A DNA stretch of 64,000 bases. Source: Sphingomonas sp. Root710 (lineage in GTDB: Bacteria; Pseudomonadota; Alphaproteobacteria; Sphingomonadales; Sphingomonadaceae). The notes under the pieces are model-generated. The model saw only the letters and a list, made by a program, of their open reading frames with translations. It did no database searches and was not told the DNA's origin. The stretch is taken from assembly GCF_001429065.1 (NCBI RefSeq), contig NZ_LMIB01000015.1, positions 334,905 through 398,904 on the forward strand, written 5' to 3'. Of this stretch, positions 1 through 7,363 are shown piece after piece. A program made the translations under genes and the position numbers. Numbering within the stretch: the first letter of the stretch is position 1; the number at the start of each line of letters is the position of its first letter.

Positions 1-1282
1 GGATGGCGAGCCGGGTCAGCGTGGCCTTGAGGTCATCGCGCCGCCAGCGCATCAGCGGCCCCGCCGCCATAACCGCGACGAGCACGAGCGCGAGCGGCCC
101 GGCCGCGCTGTTAAAATAGGGCGGGCCGACCGACAGCTTCTCGCCGGTCACCGCCTCGGCCATCAGCGGATAGAGCGTGCCGACCAGGACGATGCCGAGG
201 ATCGCCGACAGGAGCAGGTTGTTGATGACCAGCGATCCCTCGCGGCTGACCGCGTCGAAGCGCGATCCCTCGCGCACCGTGCCGACGCGTAGCCCGAACA
301 GCGCAAGCGCGCCGCCGATATAGAGCGCGAGCAGCACGAGGATGAACGAACCACGTTTGGGATCGACCGCGAAGGCGTGGACGCTAGTGAGGATGCCCGA
401 TCGAACCAGGAAGGTGCCGACCATCGACATCGAGAAGGCGACCACCGCGAGCATCACCGTCCAGGCGCGCAGGCCTTCGCGGGTCGCCAGCACCGTCACC
501 GAATGAAGCAGCGCGGTCGCGGCGAGCCACGGCATCAGCGAAGCGTTCTCGACTGGGTCCCAGAACCACCAGCCGCCCCAGCCCAGCTCATAATAGGCCC
601 AGTAGCTGCCCGCGGTGATACCGATCGTCAGCAATATCCACGCGCCCAGCACCCAAGGCCGCATCGCCCGGGCAAAAGCCGCGCCGACGTCGCGGGTAAT
701 CAGCGCGCCGACCGCGAAGGAGAAGGCGACCGACAGGCCGACATAACCGAGGTAGAGCGTCGGCGGGTGGAAGGCGAGGCCCGGATCCTGCAGCAGCGGG
801 TTGAGCCCCTGCCCCTCGACCGGCGCGGGGTTGAGCCGCGCGAAGGGGTTGGAGGCGAACAGCAGGAAGGCATAGAAGCCTAGCCCGATCGCCGCCTGCG
901 CCGCCAGCGTCGCGATCAGCGTCCGCTCGTTCAGCCGGCGCTCGAACAGCGCCACCGCGCCGCCCGCCACCGCGAGGATCGTCACCCACATCAGCATCGA
1001 GCCTTCGTGGTTCCCCCAGGTGCCGGCGAACTTATACAGCAGCGGCTTGGTCGATGCGTTGTTGGCGGCGACCAGCTTCACCGACAGGTCGACCGTCACG
1101 AACAGATAGATCAGCGCCAGGAAGGCGAGCCCGGTCAGCACCGCCTGCACCACCGCCACCGGCCGCACCGCGCCCAGCAGGTCGGTCCGGTGGCTCGCCA
1201 CCCCCATCGCGCCCAGCGCCAGCTGCAACGCTGCCAGCGCCGCCGCCAGCCAGAGCAGCGCCAATCCTGCTTCAGCGATCAT
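1..1282 (-). CDS. ccmF: Haem lyase subunit CcmF (3' end off window)
   Basis: Inner-membrane component of System I cytochrome c maturation. It works with CcmH to attach haem delivered by CcmE to apocytochromes in the periplasm. Reading the minus strand from ATG at 1282 gives a hydrophobic multi-span protein with the tryptophan-rich haem-handling motif GWGGWWFWDPVE encoded near 549-588. The frame stays open to base 1, so only about 427 residues are present of a family usually near 650; the rest lies outside the window. The start overlaps the ccmE stop as ATGA (1279-1282), showing translational coupling at the end of a ccmC-D-E-F run. Confidence 0.95.
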   Translation of the reverse strand, partial: MIAEAGLALLWLAAALAALQLALGAMGVASHRTDLLGAVRPVAVVQAVLTGLAFLALIYLFVTVDLSVKLVAANNASTKPLLYKFAGTWGNHEGSMLMWVTILAVAGGAVALFERRLNERTLIATLAAQAAIGLGFYAFLLFASNPFARLNPAPVEGQGLNPLLQDPGLAFHPPTLYLGYVGLSVAFSFAVGALITRDVGAAFARAMRPWVLGAWILLTIGITAGSYWAYYELGWGGWWFWDPVENASLMPWLAATALLHSVTVLATREGLRAWTVMLAVVAFSMSMVGTFLVRSGILTSVHAFAVDPKRGSFILVLLALYIGGALALFGLRVGTVREGSRFDAVSREGSLVINNLLLSAILGIVLVGTLYPLMAEAVTGEKLSVGPPYFNSAAGPLALVLVAVMAAGPLMRWRRDDLKATLTRLAI

Positions 1283-1740
1283 TTCGGTCCCTTTTGCTGG
1301 CCGCCATCGGCCTCCAGGCTTTCGGTCTTGTGCATCTCGCCCGCGATCTGCGGCGGCATGTAACGCTCGTCATGCTTGGCGAGGATGTTGGTGGCCAGGA
1401 AGCTGCCATCGGTCTGGAAGCTGCCTTCCGCGACGACGCCCGAATCCTCCTTGAACAGGTCGGGCACGATCCCGGTGAAGCGCACCGGCACGGTCTCGAT
1501 CCCGTCGGTGACGACGAAGTCGATCGTCACGCCGTCGGCCTGCCGCTTGATCGATCCCTTCTGCACCATGCCGCCCAGCCGCACCGCGCGGCCGACCTCG
1601 ACATGGTCCCTCTTCGCGTCGGCGGGCGTGTAGAAATAGGCCGCCTCGTCCTTCAGCGCGGACATGGCGAGCAGCGCCGCGCCGATGATCGCGACGACCG
1701 CGAGCAAGGCCAGGATCAATCGCTGGTTCTTCGCTTTCAT
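1279..1740 (-). CDS. ccmE: Haem chaperone CcmE
   Basis: Periplasmic haem chaperone that covalently carries haem from CcmC to CcmF. The 153-residue product has an N-terminal membrane anchor (about residues 8-26), a beta-barrel OB-type core, and the haem-attachment motif AKHDERY with the ligand His at residue 123 followed by Tyr127, the usual H-x3-Y arrangement. The tail is short, charged and likely flexible. It lies 14 nt downstream of ccmD and overlaps ccmF by four bases, so the four ccm genes form one transcript. Length and motif are typical. Confidence 0.96.
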   Translation of the reverse strand: MKAKNQRLILALLAVVAIIGAALLAMSALKDEAAYFYTPADAKRDHVEVGRAVRLGGMVQKGSIKRQADGVTIDFVVTDGIETVPVRFTGIVPDLFKEDSGVVAEGSFQTDGSFLATNILAKHDERYMPPQIAGEMHKTESLEADGGQQKGPK

Positions 1741-1754
1741 GCTTTCGGGTCCCC

Positions 1755-1886
1755 TCAGTCCCGGCGGGTGAGCGCGTCGGCCTGCTTCTCGGCGCGGCGC
1801 ATCGCGGCGAAGCTGACCGCGACGACGCCGATCGTGCCGATCATGCTGATCGCATAGGCCGCAATGATGAAGGGCCAGTGGTTCAT
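1755..1886 (-). CDS. ccmD: Haem exporter small protein CcmD
   Basis: A 43-residue single-span protein starting MNHWPFIIAAYAIS and ending in a charged cytoplasmic tail (RRAEKQADALTRRD). CcmD helps release holo-CcmE from the CcmABC complex. The ATG at 1886 overlaps the ccmC stop as ATGA, and ccmE follows after 14 nt, so position and translational coupling support it as much as sequence does. The gene sits inside a longer open frame, but the ATGA junction picks this start. The size is normal for this poorly conserved family. Confidence 0.9.
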   Translation of the reverse strand: MNHWPFIIAAYAISMIGTIGVVAVSFAAMRRAEKQADALTRRD

Positions 1887-2599
1887 TCCGTCGCTATCCT
1901 CTTCAGCCGCGCTTCGACCTTGGCCTGGGCGAGCAGCGCGCGCATCCGCATCAGCACGATCGCGCCGAACAGCAGCGAGAAGCCCAGCGTCGACAGTAGC
2001 AGCGGCCAGAGCAGCGATGGGTCGATCTTCGATCCGCCCAGCCCGATGCTCTGCCCCTGATGGAGCGTGCGCCACCATTCGACCGAATAATGGATGACCG
2101 GGATGTTGACCGCGCCGACCACGCCGAAGATCGCCGAGATGCGGTCGTTGCTGCCGCGCTCCGCGCCCGCCGAGGATAGCGCGATATAAGCGAGGTAAAG
2201 GAAGAACAGCACCAGCATCGAGGTCAGCCGCCCGTCCCATTCCCAATAGGTGCCCCAGGTCGGGCGGCCCCACAGCGAACCGGTGATCAGGCAGATCGCC
2301 GCGAACAGTGCGCCCGGCACCGCGATCGCGCGTGCCGCGACCGACGCCAGCGGGTGCCGCCAGATCAGCTGCATAAGGCTGGAAACTGCGATCCCCGACC
2401 AACCCGCCATGCCCAGCCAGGCGGCGGGGACGTGGACGTACATGATCCGGACGCTCTCCCCCTGCAGATAGTCGGGCGGGGTCAGGAACAGGCCGGCGAC
2501 CAGCGAGACCGCGATCATCGCAGCACCGGCCCAGCCGAGCCACGGCGTCAGCGGGCGGGCGATCGACAGGAAGCGGGCGGGATTTGCGAATATGTGCAC
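1883..2599 (-). CDS. ccmC: Haem exporter CcmC
   Basis: Inner-membrane protein of the haem-handling family that loads haem onto CcmE. The 238-residue product has six hydrophobic segments and a tryptophan-rich periplasmic loop (WGRPTWGTYWEWDGRLTS) corresponding to the WWD domain, plus conserved His residues (YVHVP, VIHYS) expected to ligate haem axially. It is the first ccm gene in the visible run. ccmA and ccmB are not next to it here, since the upstream neighbour is a divergent EamA transporter. The start ATG at 2599 opens with a short cytoplasmic stretch MHIFANPARF. Confidence 0.95.
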   Translation of the reverse strand: MHIFANPARFLSIARPLTPWLGWAGAAMIAVSLVAGLFLTPPDYLQGESVRIMYVHVPAAWLGMAGWSGIAVSSLMQLIWRHPLASVAARAIAVPGALFAAICLITGSLWGRPTWGTYWEWDGRLTSMLVLFFLYLAYIALSSAGAERGSNDRISAIFGVVGAVNIPVIHYSVEWWRTLHQGQSIGLGGSKIDPSLLWPLLLSTLGFSLLFGAIVLMRMRALLAQAKVEARLKRIATE

Positions 2600-2722
2600 G
2601 GGCGGACGCCATAGAACAGCTTGGGGCGGGTGGAAAGTGCGCGGCGCAATAGGGGCCTGTCATCTCATAGATTGATGCCCAAGGGTTGCCCGGACACCGG
2701 TTACGGCCCATGGGGCGGCGCG

Positions 2723-3643
2723 ATGTCACCGTCAAAGCCCCATGACCAGCATCATCACCACCTGCGCGGAATCATTTTGCGCTCACTGGCGGTGCTGGGC
2801 TTCGCCGCGATGATAGCCTCGCTCAAGAAGGCGAGCGAGGGTGGTGCGGGCGTCATCGAGATGGTCTTCTATCGCTCGCTGTTCGGCATGCCCGTCGTGC
2901 TGGTCTGGCTGATGATCGGCCCGGGCCTCGGCATGATCCGCACCCAAAGGCCCCGCGCGCACCTCATCCGCTCGGCGATCGGCATTACGGGCGTTTTGCT
3001 CAATTTCGGCGCGTTGAGCCGGTTGTCGCTTCCCGATGCCGTGACGATCGGCTTTTCCGCACCCATCTTCGCGACGATATTGTCGGCGCTACTGCTCAAC
3101 GACAAGGTCGGCCGCCACCGCTGGACCGCCGTCGCGATCGGCTTTCTAGGGGTCGCGATGATCGTGCGGCCCGGAGGCCAGCCGATCGATCATCTCGGCG
3201 TCATCATCGCGATAGGCGGCGCGATCGGCACCGCGGGCGTCACCGTCACGGTTCGCCAGTTGGGCGGCACCGAACATGTCGGCGCGATCGTCTTCTGGTT
3301 CTTTGTCTGCTCGATGACCGTAAGCGGAGTGGGGATGATCTTTCTGGGTCACACCCACCCGCCCGAAACATGGCTGATGCTCATCCTTGGCGGAATGTTC
3401 GGCGCGGTGGCACAGGTGCTGATGACGATGTCGCTGCAGGCGGCGCCGGTGTCGGTGGTCGCGCCCTTCGACTATGCGCAGATCGTTTGGGCCAGCATCC
3501 TGGGATGGCTGGTCTGGTCGGTCGTCCCAGGCCTTAACATGCTGGCGGGCGCCACGCTGATCGTCGGCAGCGGGCTCTACACCGCATGGCGCGAGCACCG
3601 GCTCAATCGCAACCTGATGCCCGCCACCCCGCCGATCGAATAA
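2723..3643 (+). CDS. EamA/DMT-family membrane transporter
   Basis: Ten-helix drug/metabolite transporter superfamily protein built as two EamA repeats, probably exporting a small metabolite. The product (306 aa from ATG 2723) has evenly spaced hydrophobic helices and the family-typical segment RSAIGITGVLLNFGALSRLSLPDA before the mid-protein repeat boundary. The open frame extends upstream to 2621, but that extension is Arg/Gly-rich and non-hydrophobic, so MSPSKP is preferred. The N-terminus carries a HHHH run after DQ, probably incidental. Substrate cannot be read from sequence. It is divergent from ccmC and followed by a palindromic repeat. Confidence 0.85.
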   Translation: MSPSKPHDQHHHHLRGIILRSLAVLGFAAMIASLKKASEGGAGVIEMVFYRSLFGMPVVLVWLMIGPGLGMIRTQRPRAHLIRSAIGITGVLLNFGALSRLSLPDAVTIGFSAPIFATILSALLLNDKVGRHRWTAVAIGFLGVAMIVRPGGQPIDHLGVIIAIGGAIGTAGVTVTVRQLGGTEHVGAIVFWFFVCSMTVSGVGMIFLGHTHPPETWLMLILGGMFGAVAQVLMTMSLQAAPVSVVAPFDYAQIVWASILGWLVWSVVPGLNMLAGATLIVGSGLYTAWREHRLNRNLMPATPPIE

Positions 3644-3664
3644 AGCTGGCGCAGTAGTTTCATA

Positions 3665-3783
3665 CGTCACCCCGGACAGATCCCGCTTCCGCATGATCTG
3701 TCCACGGTTGCTTGATCCGGGGTCCCGCTTCCGTCGCGTGCAGGCGGTAGAAGAGCGGAATCCCGGATCAAGCCTGGGACGAC
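3665..3783. repeat. Dispersed palindromic element with a nested inverted repeat
   Basis: The intergenic stretch holds a diverged copy of the element seen perfectly at 9877-9967: GTCACCCCGG at the left, CTTGATCCGGGGTCCCGCTT internally, and the complementary ATCCCGGATCAAGC near 3760-3774. Its left arm is interrupted by a small inverted repeat, GGACAGATC (3674-3682) pairing with GATCTGTCC (3695-3703). It can fold into a branched hairpin between the convergent 3' ends of the EamA and leucine dehydrogenase genes and may act as a terminator. Confidence 0.7.
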
Positions 3784-3791
3784 GAAATCGA

Positions 3792-4841
3792 TTAACCCCT
3801 GCCGATCAGCTTCATCGCCATGCGATCGGCGACAACGGCCGACGGAACCCCGCTAGCCGCACTCTCCGTCCAGATCTGATCCAGCCGCTCGGGGATCTTC
3901 GCGACCCGCGCCTCGACCTCAGCGCGATCGCCCTGGCCCAGATATTCGAGCGCGACGTTGATGATTCCGCCTGCGTTGATGACATAGTCGGGCGCATAGA
4001 GGATGCCGCGCGCGTGGATGCGATCGGCATCCGCCGGGGCCGCCAGCTGATTGTTCGCCCCGCCCGCGACGATCGGAACCTGCAGCGCCGCAATCGAACG
4101 CTCGTCGAGGATCGCGCCAAGCGCACAGGGGCTGAGGACATCGGCCTCGACCGTCATGATGTCGGCCGCCGCGACCGCTGTCGCACCCAGTTCGTCGGCC
4201 AGCGCCTTGGCGCGCTTCGCATCGGCGTCGGCCAAGGTCAGCTTGGCGCCGTCCTTGGCCAGCAGCCGGGCCAGCCCGCCGCCGACGCTGCCGACCCCCT
4301 GGATCGCGACATGCACGCCCGCCGCATCCTGCTTGCCCAGCCCGCGCGAAATAGCCGCGCGGACGCCCAAATAGACGCCCTTCGCGGTGGTCGGGCCGGG
4401 ATCGCCGCCCGCATGGCCCGCCGCCACCGGCAGGCCCGAGACATGCTTCGTCTCGCGCGAGATCGCGACCATGTCGGCGTCGGACATGCCGACATCCTCG
4501 GCGGTGATGTAGCGCCCGCCGAGGGCCTCGACCGCGCGGCCGAAGGCGGCCAGCATCTCGGGCGTCTTGGTGCGGAGCGAATCGGCGAGGACCACTGCCT
4601 TGCCGCCGCCCATCGGCAGGCCGGCCATCGCGTTCTTGAAGCTCATGCCCCGCGACAGACGCAGCGCGTCGGTGATCGCGTCGGCCGGATCGGCATAATG
4701 CCAGAACCGTGTGCCGCCCGCGGCCGGCCCGAGATGGGTCGAATGCAGCGCGATGACCGCAGTAAGCCCCGACGCCGCGTCGCGGAACAGGTGGACGCCC
4801 TCATGGTCGTCGAAGTCGGGATAGGTCCAGGGAGCGGTCAT
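3792..4841 (-). CDS. Leucine dehydrogenase-like amino-acid dehydrogenase
   Basis: NAD-dependent oxidative deaminase of the Glu/Leu/Phe/Val dehydrogenase family, interconverting a branched-chain or aromatic amino acid with its 2-oxo acid and ammonia. At 349 residues it is Leu/Phe-DH sized rather than Glu-DH sized. The dimerisation/catalytic half has RGMSFKNAMAGLPMGGGKAV with Lys69 and the catalytic Lys81 at the positions expected for leucine dehydrogenase. The Rossmann half has GVGSVGG at 182-188. Which amino acid is used cannot be decided by eye. A 12-bp AT palindrome lies 35-46 nt before the start and may be an operator. Confidence 0.85.
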   Translation of the reverse strand: MTAPWTYPDFDDHEGVHLFRDAASGLTAVIALHSTHLGPAAGGTRFWHYADPADAITDALRLSRGMSFKNAMAGLPMGGGKAVVLADSLRTKTPEMLAAFGRAVEALGGRYITAEDVGMSDADMVAISRETKHVSGLPVAAGHAGGDPGPTTAKGVYLGVRAAISRGLGKQDAAGVHVAIQGVGSVGGGLARLLAKDGAKLTLADADAKRAKALADELGATAVAAADIMTVEADVLSPCALGAILDERSIAALQVPIVAGGANNQLAAPADADRIHARGILYAPDYVINAGGIINVALEYLGQGDRAEVEARVAKIPERLDQIWTESAASGVPSAVVADRMAMKLIGRG

Positions 4842-4875
4842 GCGAGCCTCGCGAAATTAGATTGCGTGGACGCGC

Positions 4876-4887
4876 AATAATATTATT
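4876..4887. promoter_or_regulatory. AT-rich perfect palindrome upstream of leucine dehydrogenase
   Basis: AATAATATTATT is a perfect 12-bp palindrome flanked by CG on each side, in an otherwise GC-rich region, centred about 40 nt upstream of the leucine dehydrogenase ATG at 4841. Lrp/AsnC-type regulators of amino-acid genes bind AT-rich dyads, so an operator is plausible. The stretch could also contribute to the promoter -10. Confidence 0.45.
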
Positions 4888-4935
4888 CGACGGCGAATGC
4901 CACCCGAAAAATGCCGCTATAGCCGCAAAGGGAAA

Positions 4936-5013
4936 TGGGGCGATCGACGGGGATTGAACCCGCAACCTCCGGTACCACAAACCGGCGCTCTAACCAATTG
5001 AGCTACGATCGCC
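4936..5013 (-). tRNA. tRNA-His (anticodon GTG)
   Basis: The minus strand folds as a cloverleaf: acceptor GCGATCG pairing with CGATCGC, D-arm GCTC...GAGC, anticodon stem CCGGT/ACCGG with loop TTGTGGT (anticodon GTG), and T-arm GCGGGTTCAATCCCC. The extra 5' G (position -1, base 5013) faces C73 (base 4939), the hallmark of tRNA-His identity. The CCA end is encoded at 4938-4936. No other RNA gene is nearby. Confidence 0.97.
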
Positions 5014-5102
5014 ACAGGGACGCCGCTGGGCGTCGCCGACCGGCGCTCCATAGGCAAAGCCCCTTCCGGTGGCAAGCGCGGATCGGGGGTCCACGTAACT
5101 CT

Positions 5103-5118
5103 ACCATTTTAACATGGT
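5103..5118. promoter_or_regulatory. Dyad upstream of the Rrf2 regulator gene
   Basis: ACCAT-TTTAAC-ATGGT is an imperfect 16-bp dyad with 5-bp perfect arms, 42 nt upstream of the GTG at 5160. Rrf2 proteins commonly autoregulate through AT-centred dyads, so this is a candidate autoregulatory operator; no footprint can be inferred. Confidence 0.35.
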
Positions 5119-5159
5119 TGGGCTTGCCTCGCCCGTCGCTTGGTCCCACAAGGCGTTCC

Positions 5160-5573
5160 GTGCTGTCCCAACGAACCCGGTATGCGATCCGCGCGCTCCT
5201 GCATCTGGGCGACCATTATGGCGAGGGGCCGATCCAGCTCGCCGAAATCGCTGACAAGCAGAATATCCCGGGCAAGTTCCTGACGGTGATCCTGTCTGAG
5301 ATGAAGCGCGCCGGCTTCGTCGAGACGATGCGCGGCAAGGAGGGCGGCTACTGGCTGTCGCGCCCGCCGAGTGAGATCACCTATGGCGATATCGTGCGCG
5401 CGACCCGCGGCTCGCTCGCGCTGGTGCCTTGCGCGGCAAGGCTCGCCTATGCGCCGTGCGATCATTGCGTGACCGAGGCCGAATGCCGGCTGCGCGCGGT
5501 GATGCTGTCGGTGCGCGACGAAACGGCCAATATTCTCGACAGGTTGTCGCTCGCCGAAACCGTTGCGATCTGA
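5160..5573 (+). CDS. Rrf2-family transcriptional regulator
   Basis: Winged-helix regulator of the Rrf2/IscR/RirA family, 137 aa. The GTG at 5160 gives the classic opening VLSQRTRYAIRALLHLG; the frame is open upstream but that part reads through the tRNA and is not coding. The HTH region (QLAEIADKQNIPGKFLTVILSEMKRAGFV) and wing (RGKEGGYWLSRP) are clear. The C-terminal part has four Cys in a C-x8-C-x2-C-x5-C pattern, compatible with an Fe-S cluster but not spaced exactly as in IscR. It stands alone between tRNA-His and a lipoprotein gene, with a dyad upstream. Confidence 0.88.
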   Translation: MLSQRTRYAIRALLHLGDHYGEGPIQLAEIADKQNIPGKFLTVILSEMKRAGFVETMRGKEGGYWLSRPPSEITYGDIVRATRGSLALVPCAARLAYAPCDHCVTEAECRLRAVMLSVRDETANILDRLSLAETVAI

Positions 5574-5743
5574 ACCGGCGGACGCCGGAGCCGCCTCCGC
5601 AACGATCCCCGGTTTCCCTCGGATTTTTGACCCCGATTCGTGACATCCCGGGCTACCCGCGGCGACTTCGCGTTAGCGTTAACCCTTCGATTCATGTCGA
5701 TTTTTCGTTGACGGCCCATATGCCCGCGTTATGTCAGCGTTCA

Positions 5744-5773
5744 GGAACGGCATTCGAGCCGGGCCGATATAAT
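5744..5773 (+). promoter_or_regulatory. Promoter of the small lipoprotein gene (TATAAT; EcfG-like overlap)
   Basis: TATAAT lies at 5768-5773, about 18 nt before the lipoprotein ATG. Overlapping it is GGAAC (5744-5748), 16 nt, then CGAT (5765-5768), one mismatch from the alphaproteobacterial general-stress sigma consensus GGAAC-N16/17-CGTT. Either or both may drive the gene. Confidence 0.4.
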
Positions 5774-5791
5774 GCTATGGGAGCTGCTCGA

Positions 5792-6025
5792 ATGAAGAAG
5801 TTCGCACTCGTTTTGGTTGCCGCCGGCCTGATGTCGGTCGCCGCTTGCAGCAAGCAGACGCCGGCTGAGAACGCCGCCGACAATGCCGCTGCGGCGCTTG
5901 AGAACCAGGCCGACGCGCTCGACAACGCTGCTGACCACGCTTCGAACGAAGCCGTCGAAAGCAGCCTCGAGAACGCTGCCGACGCCGCTGAGAACGCTGC
6001 TGACGCGGTCGAAGACAAGAAGTAA
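5792..6025 (+). CDS. Small Ala/Asn/Asp-rich lipoprotein
   Basis: A 77-residue predicted lipoprotein. It has MKKF, a hydrophobic stretch, then the lipobox VAAC, giving a lipidated Cys near residue 20 and a mature chain of about 58 residues. The mature part is almost entirely ENAAD-like units (ENAADNAA, DNAADHAS, ENAADAAENAADAVE), amphipathic and probably helical or coiled-coil, recalling Lpp-type spacers without clear homology. A promoter with TATAAT precedes it and a strong hairpin terminator follows, so it is monocistronic and probably well expressed. Function unknown; an envelope structural or stress role is a guess. Confidence 0.75.
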   Translation: MKKFALVLVAAGLMSVAACSKQTPAENAADNAAAALENQADALDNAADHASNEAVESSLENAADAAENAADAVEDKK

Positions 6026-6060
6026 TCGGCTGGCCTTAGCGGGCCGCCATTACTGAAAAG

Positions 6061-6092
6061 AATGGGCGTCCCTTCGGGGGCGCCCATTTTTT
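6061..6092 (+). terminator. Rho-independent terminator after lipoprotein gene
   Basis: AATGGGCG (6061-6068) pairs with CGCCCATT (6081-6088) around a CTTCGGGG-type loop and is followed by a T run to 6092. It lies 36 nt after the lipoprotein stop and 17 nt before the 3' end of the convergent SDR gene, so it could also serve that gene. Confidence 0.9.
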
Positions 6093-6108
6093 ACTGCCAA
6101 TATTACTC

Positions 6109-6963
6109 TCACCCATTGACGATCGTACCGCCATTGGGATGCAACACTTGCCCCGACATGTAGCTGGCGTCCTCGCAGGCCAGGAACAGGAAGCTCGGCG
6201 CTACCTCGTTGGGCTGGCCAGGCCGCCCCATCGGGGTGCTTTCGCCGAAATGCTCCAGCTTTTCCGGGCTCGCGCCGCCGCTCGGGTTGAGCGGGGTCCA
6301 GATCGGTCCCGGCGCCACCGCATTGACCCGGATGCCCTCGCCGACCAGATTCTCCGACAACGAGCGGGTGAAGGCAGTGATCGCCCCCTTGGTGCTCGAA
6401 TAATCGAGCAACTCCTTGCTGCCCTGGTACATGGTCACCGACGTGCAATTGATGATCGCCGCGCCGGGCTTTAGGTGCGGACGCGCCGCCTGGGTCAGGA
6501 AGAACATCCCGAAGATGTTCGTCTGGAAGGTCCGGCGCAGCTGCGCCTCGCTGATGTCGGTGATATCCTGGTCGGGATGCTGCTCGCCGGCATTGTTGAC
6601 GAGGATGTCGAGCCGCCCCAGCTTCTCGACCGCCTCCGCGACCGCCCGCTCGCAGAAATCCTTGTCGCCGACATCGCCTGCGATGGTGATAGCCTTGCGG
6701 CCTTCGCGCCCGACGATCTCGGCGGTCTTCCGCGCGTCGTCATGCTCGCATAGGTAGAGGATCGCGATGTCGGCCCCCTCGCGGGCATAGAGCGCCGCCA
6801 CCGCGCGGCCGATGCCGCTATCGGCCCCGGTGATCAGCGCAACTTTGCCGTCGAGCCGCCCCGAGCCCGGATAGCGCGGCGCCCAGTCGGGCTTCGGCTC
6901 AAGTTCGCTTTCGTGACCCGGAAGGCCATCCTCATGGATCATCGCCTGCTGCTGGTCGGTCAT
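6109..6963 (-). CDS. Stress-type short-chain dehydrogenase (YghA/YhdF-like)
   Basis: NAD(P)-dependent SDR of the long-N-terminus group that includes E. coli YghA and Bacillus general-stress SDRs. The 284-residue product has the typical 40-residue leader (LPGHESELEPKPDW...), the cofactor motif GADSGIGRA, NNAG, the catalytic YSSTK, and PGPIWTPL after the active site. Substrate unknown. An EcfG-like promoter (TGAAC-N16-CGTT, 6985-7009) sits directly upstream, matching the stress association of this subfamily. It is downstream of the ABM/LigD genes on the same strand but has its own probable promoter. Confidence 0.88.
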   Translation of the reverse strand: MTDQQQAMIHEDGLPGHESELEPKPDWAPRYPGSGRLDGKVALITGADSGIGRAVAALYAREGADIAILYLCEHDDARKTAEIVGREGRKAITIAGDVGDKDFCERAVAEAVEKLGRLDILVNNAGEQHPDQDITDISEAQLRRTFQTNIFGMFFLTQAARPHLKPGAAIINCTSVTMYQGSKELLDYSSTKGAITAFTRSLSENLVGEGIRVNAVAPGPIWTPLNPSGGASPEKLEHFGESTPMGRPGQPNEVAPSFLFLACEDASYMSGQVLHPNGGTIVNG

Positions 6964-6984
6964 GACACTCTCCTTTCGCCGCTC

Positions 6985-7009
6985 AACGAAAGGAAAGCGA
7001 GCCAGTTCA
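6985..7009 (-). promoter_or_regulatory. EcfG-like general-stress promoter of the SDR gene
   Basis: On the minus strand TGAAC (7009-7005), 16 nt, CGTT (6988-6985), then about 20 nt to the SDR ATG at 6963. This matches 4/5 and 4/4 of the GGAAC-N16/17-CGTT consensus bound by EcfG sigma factors. It overlaps the 3' end of the ABM gene. Confidence 0.55.
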
Positions 7010-7345
7010 GTCCGTTGCGGGCGCGGCCCGCGTAACGAGCCGGTCGCTCACCACCTCCATCGTGAAGATCGGGTCGGCATCGGGCGGCACCTCGGCAACC
7101 GCATCCTCGAACGCGGCGCGCGTCTCCGGCTCCTCATAGGTCATCTTGTGATCAAAAGCGTAGCGCCAGGTCGCCTCGTCGGGCCATTCGGCATAGCCGA
7201 CGAAGCGGCCGTCGGCATCGCGGTGCAGCCGCGATCCGTAGCTGCCATATTTGGCCCGGATCAGGTCAGTGCCGCGCGACCATGCCTTGATGAATTGCTC
7301 CTCCTTGCCGGGGTGCACCCGCCACCAGTATACCGCGACGAACAT
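7007..7345 (-). CDS. ABM-domain (antibiotic biosynthesis monooxygenase-like) protein
   Basis: Small dimeric alpha/beta-barrel protein of 112 aa. The opening MFVAVYWWRVHPGKEEQFIKAWSRGTD is the standard first strand and helix of ABM-fold proteins, followed by GSYGSRLHRDADGRFVGYAEWPDEATW. Family members include quinone monooxygenases, haem-degrading enzymes and many of unknown function; no haem ligand or catalytic signature is evident here. It starts 18 nt after the LigD stop on the same strand, so it is probably cotranscribed with ligD, an association with no obvious mechanistic meaning. Confidence 0.75.
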   Translation of the reverse strand: MFVAVYWWRVHPGKEEQFIKAWSRGTDLIRAKYGSYGSRLHRDADGRFVGYAEWPDEATWRYAFDHKMTYEEPETRAAFEDAVAEVPPDADPIFTMEVVSDRLVTRAAPATD

Positions 7346-7363
7346 CCGCGCCTCCCCTCTCGG

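Noticed and set aside
2747-2766. His-rich stretch (HHHH) near the EamA protein start as a metal-binding site
   Set aside because: A single short run before the first membrane helix with no other metal ligands; probably incidental.
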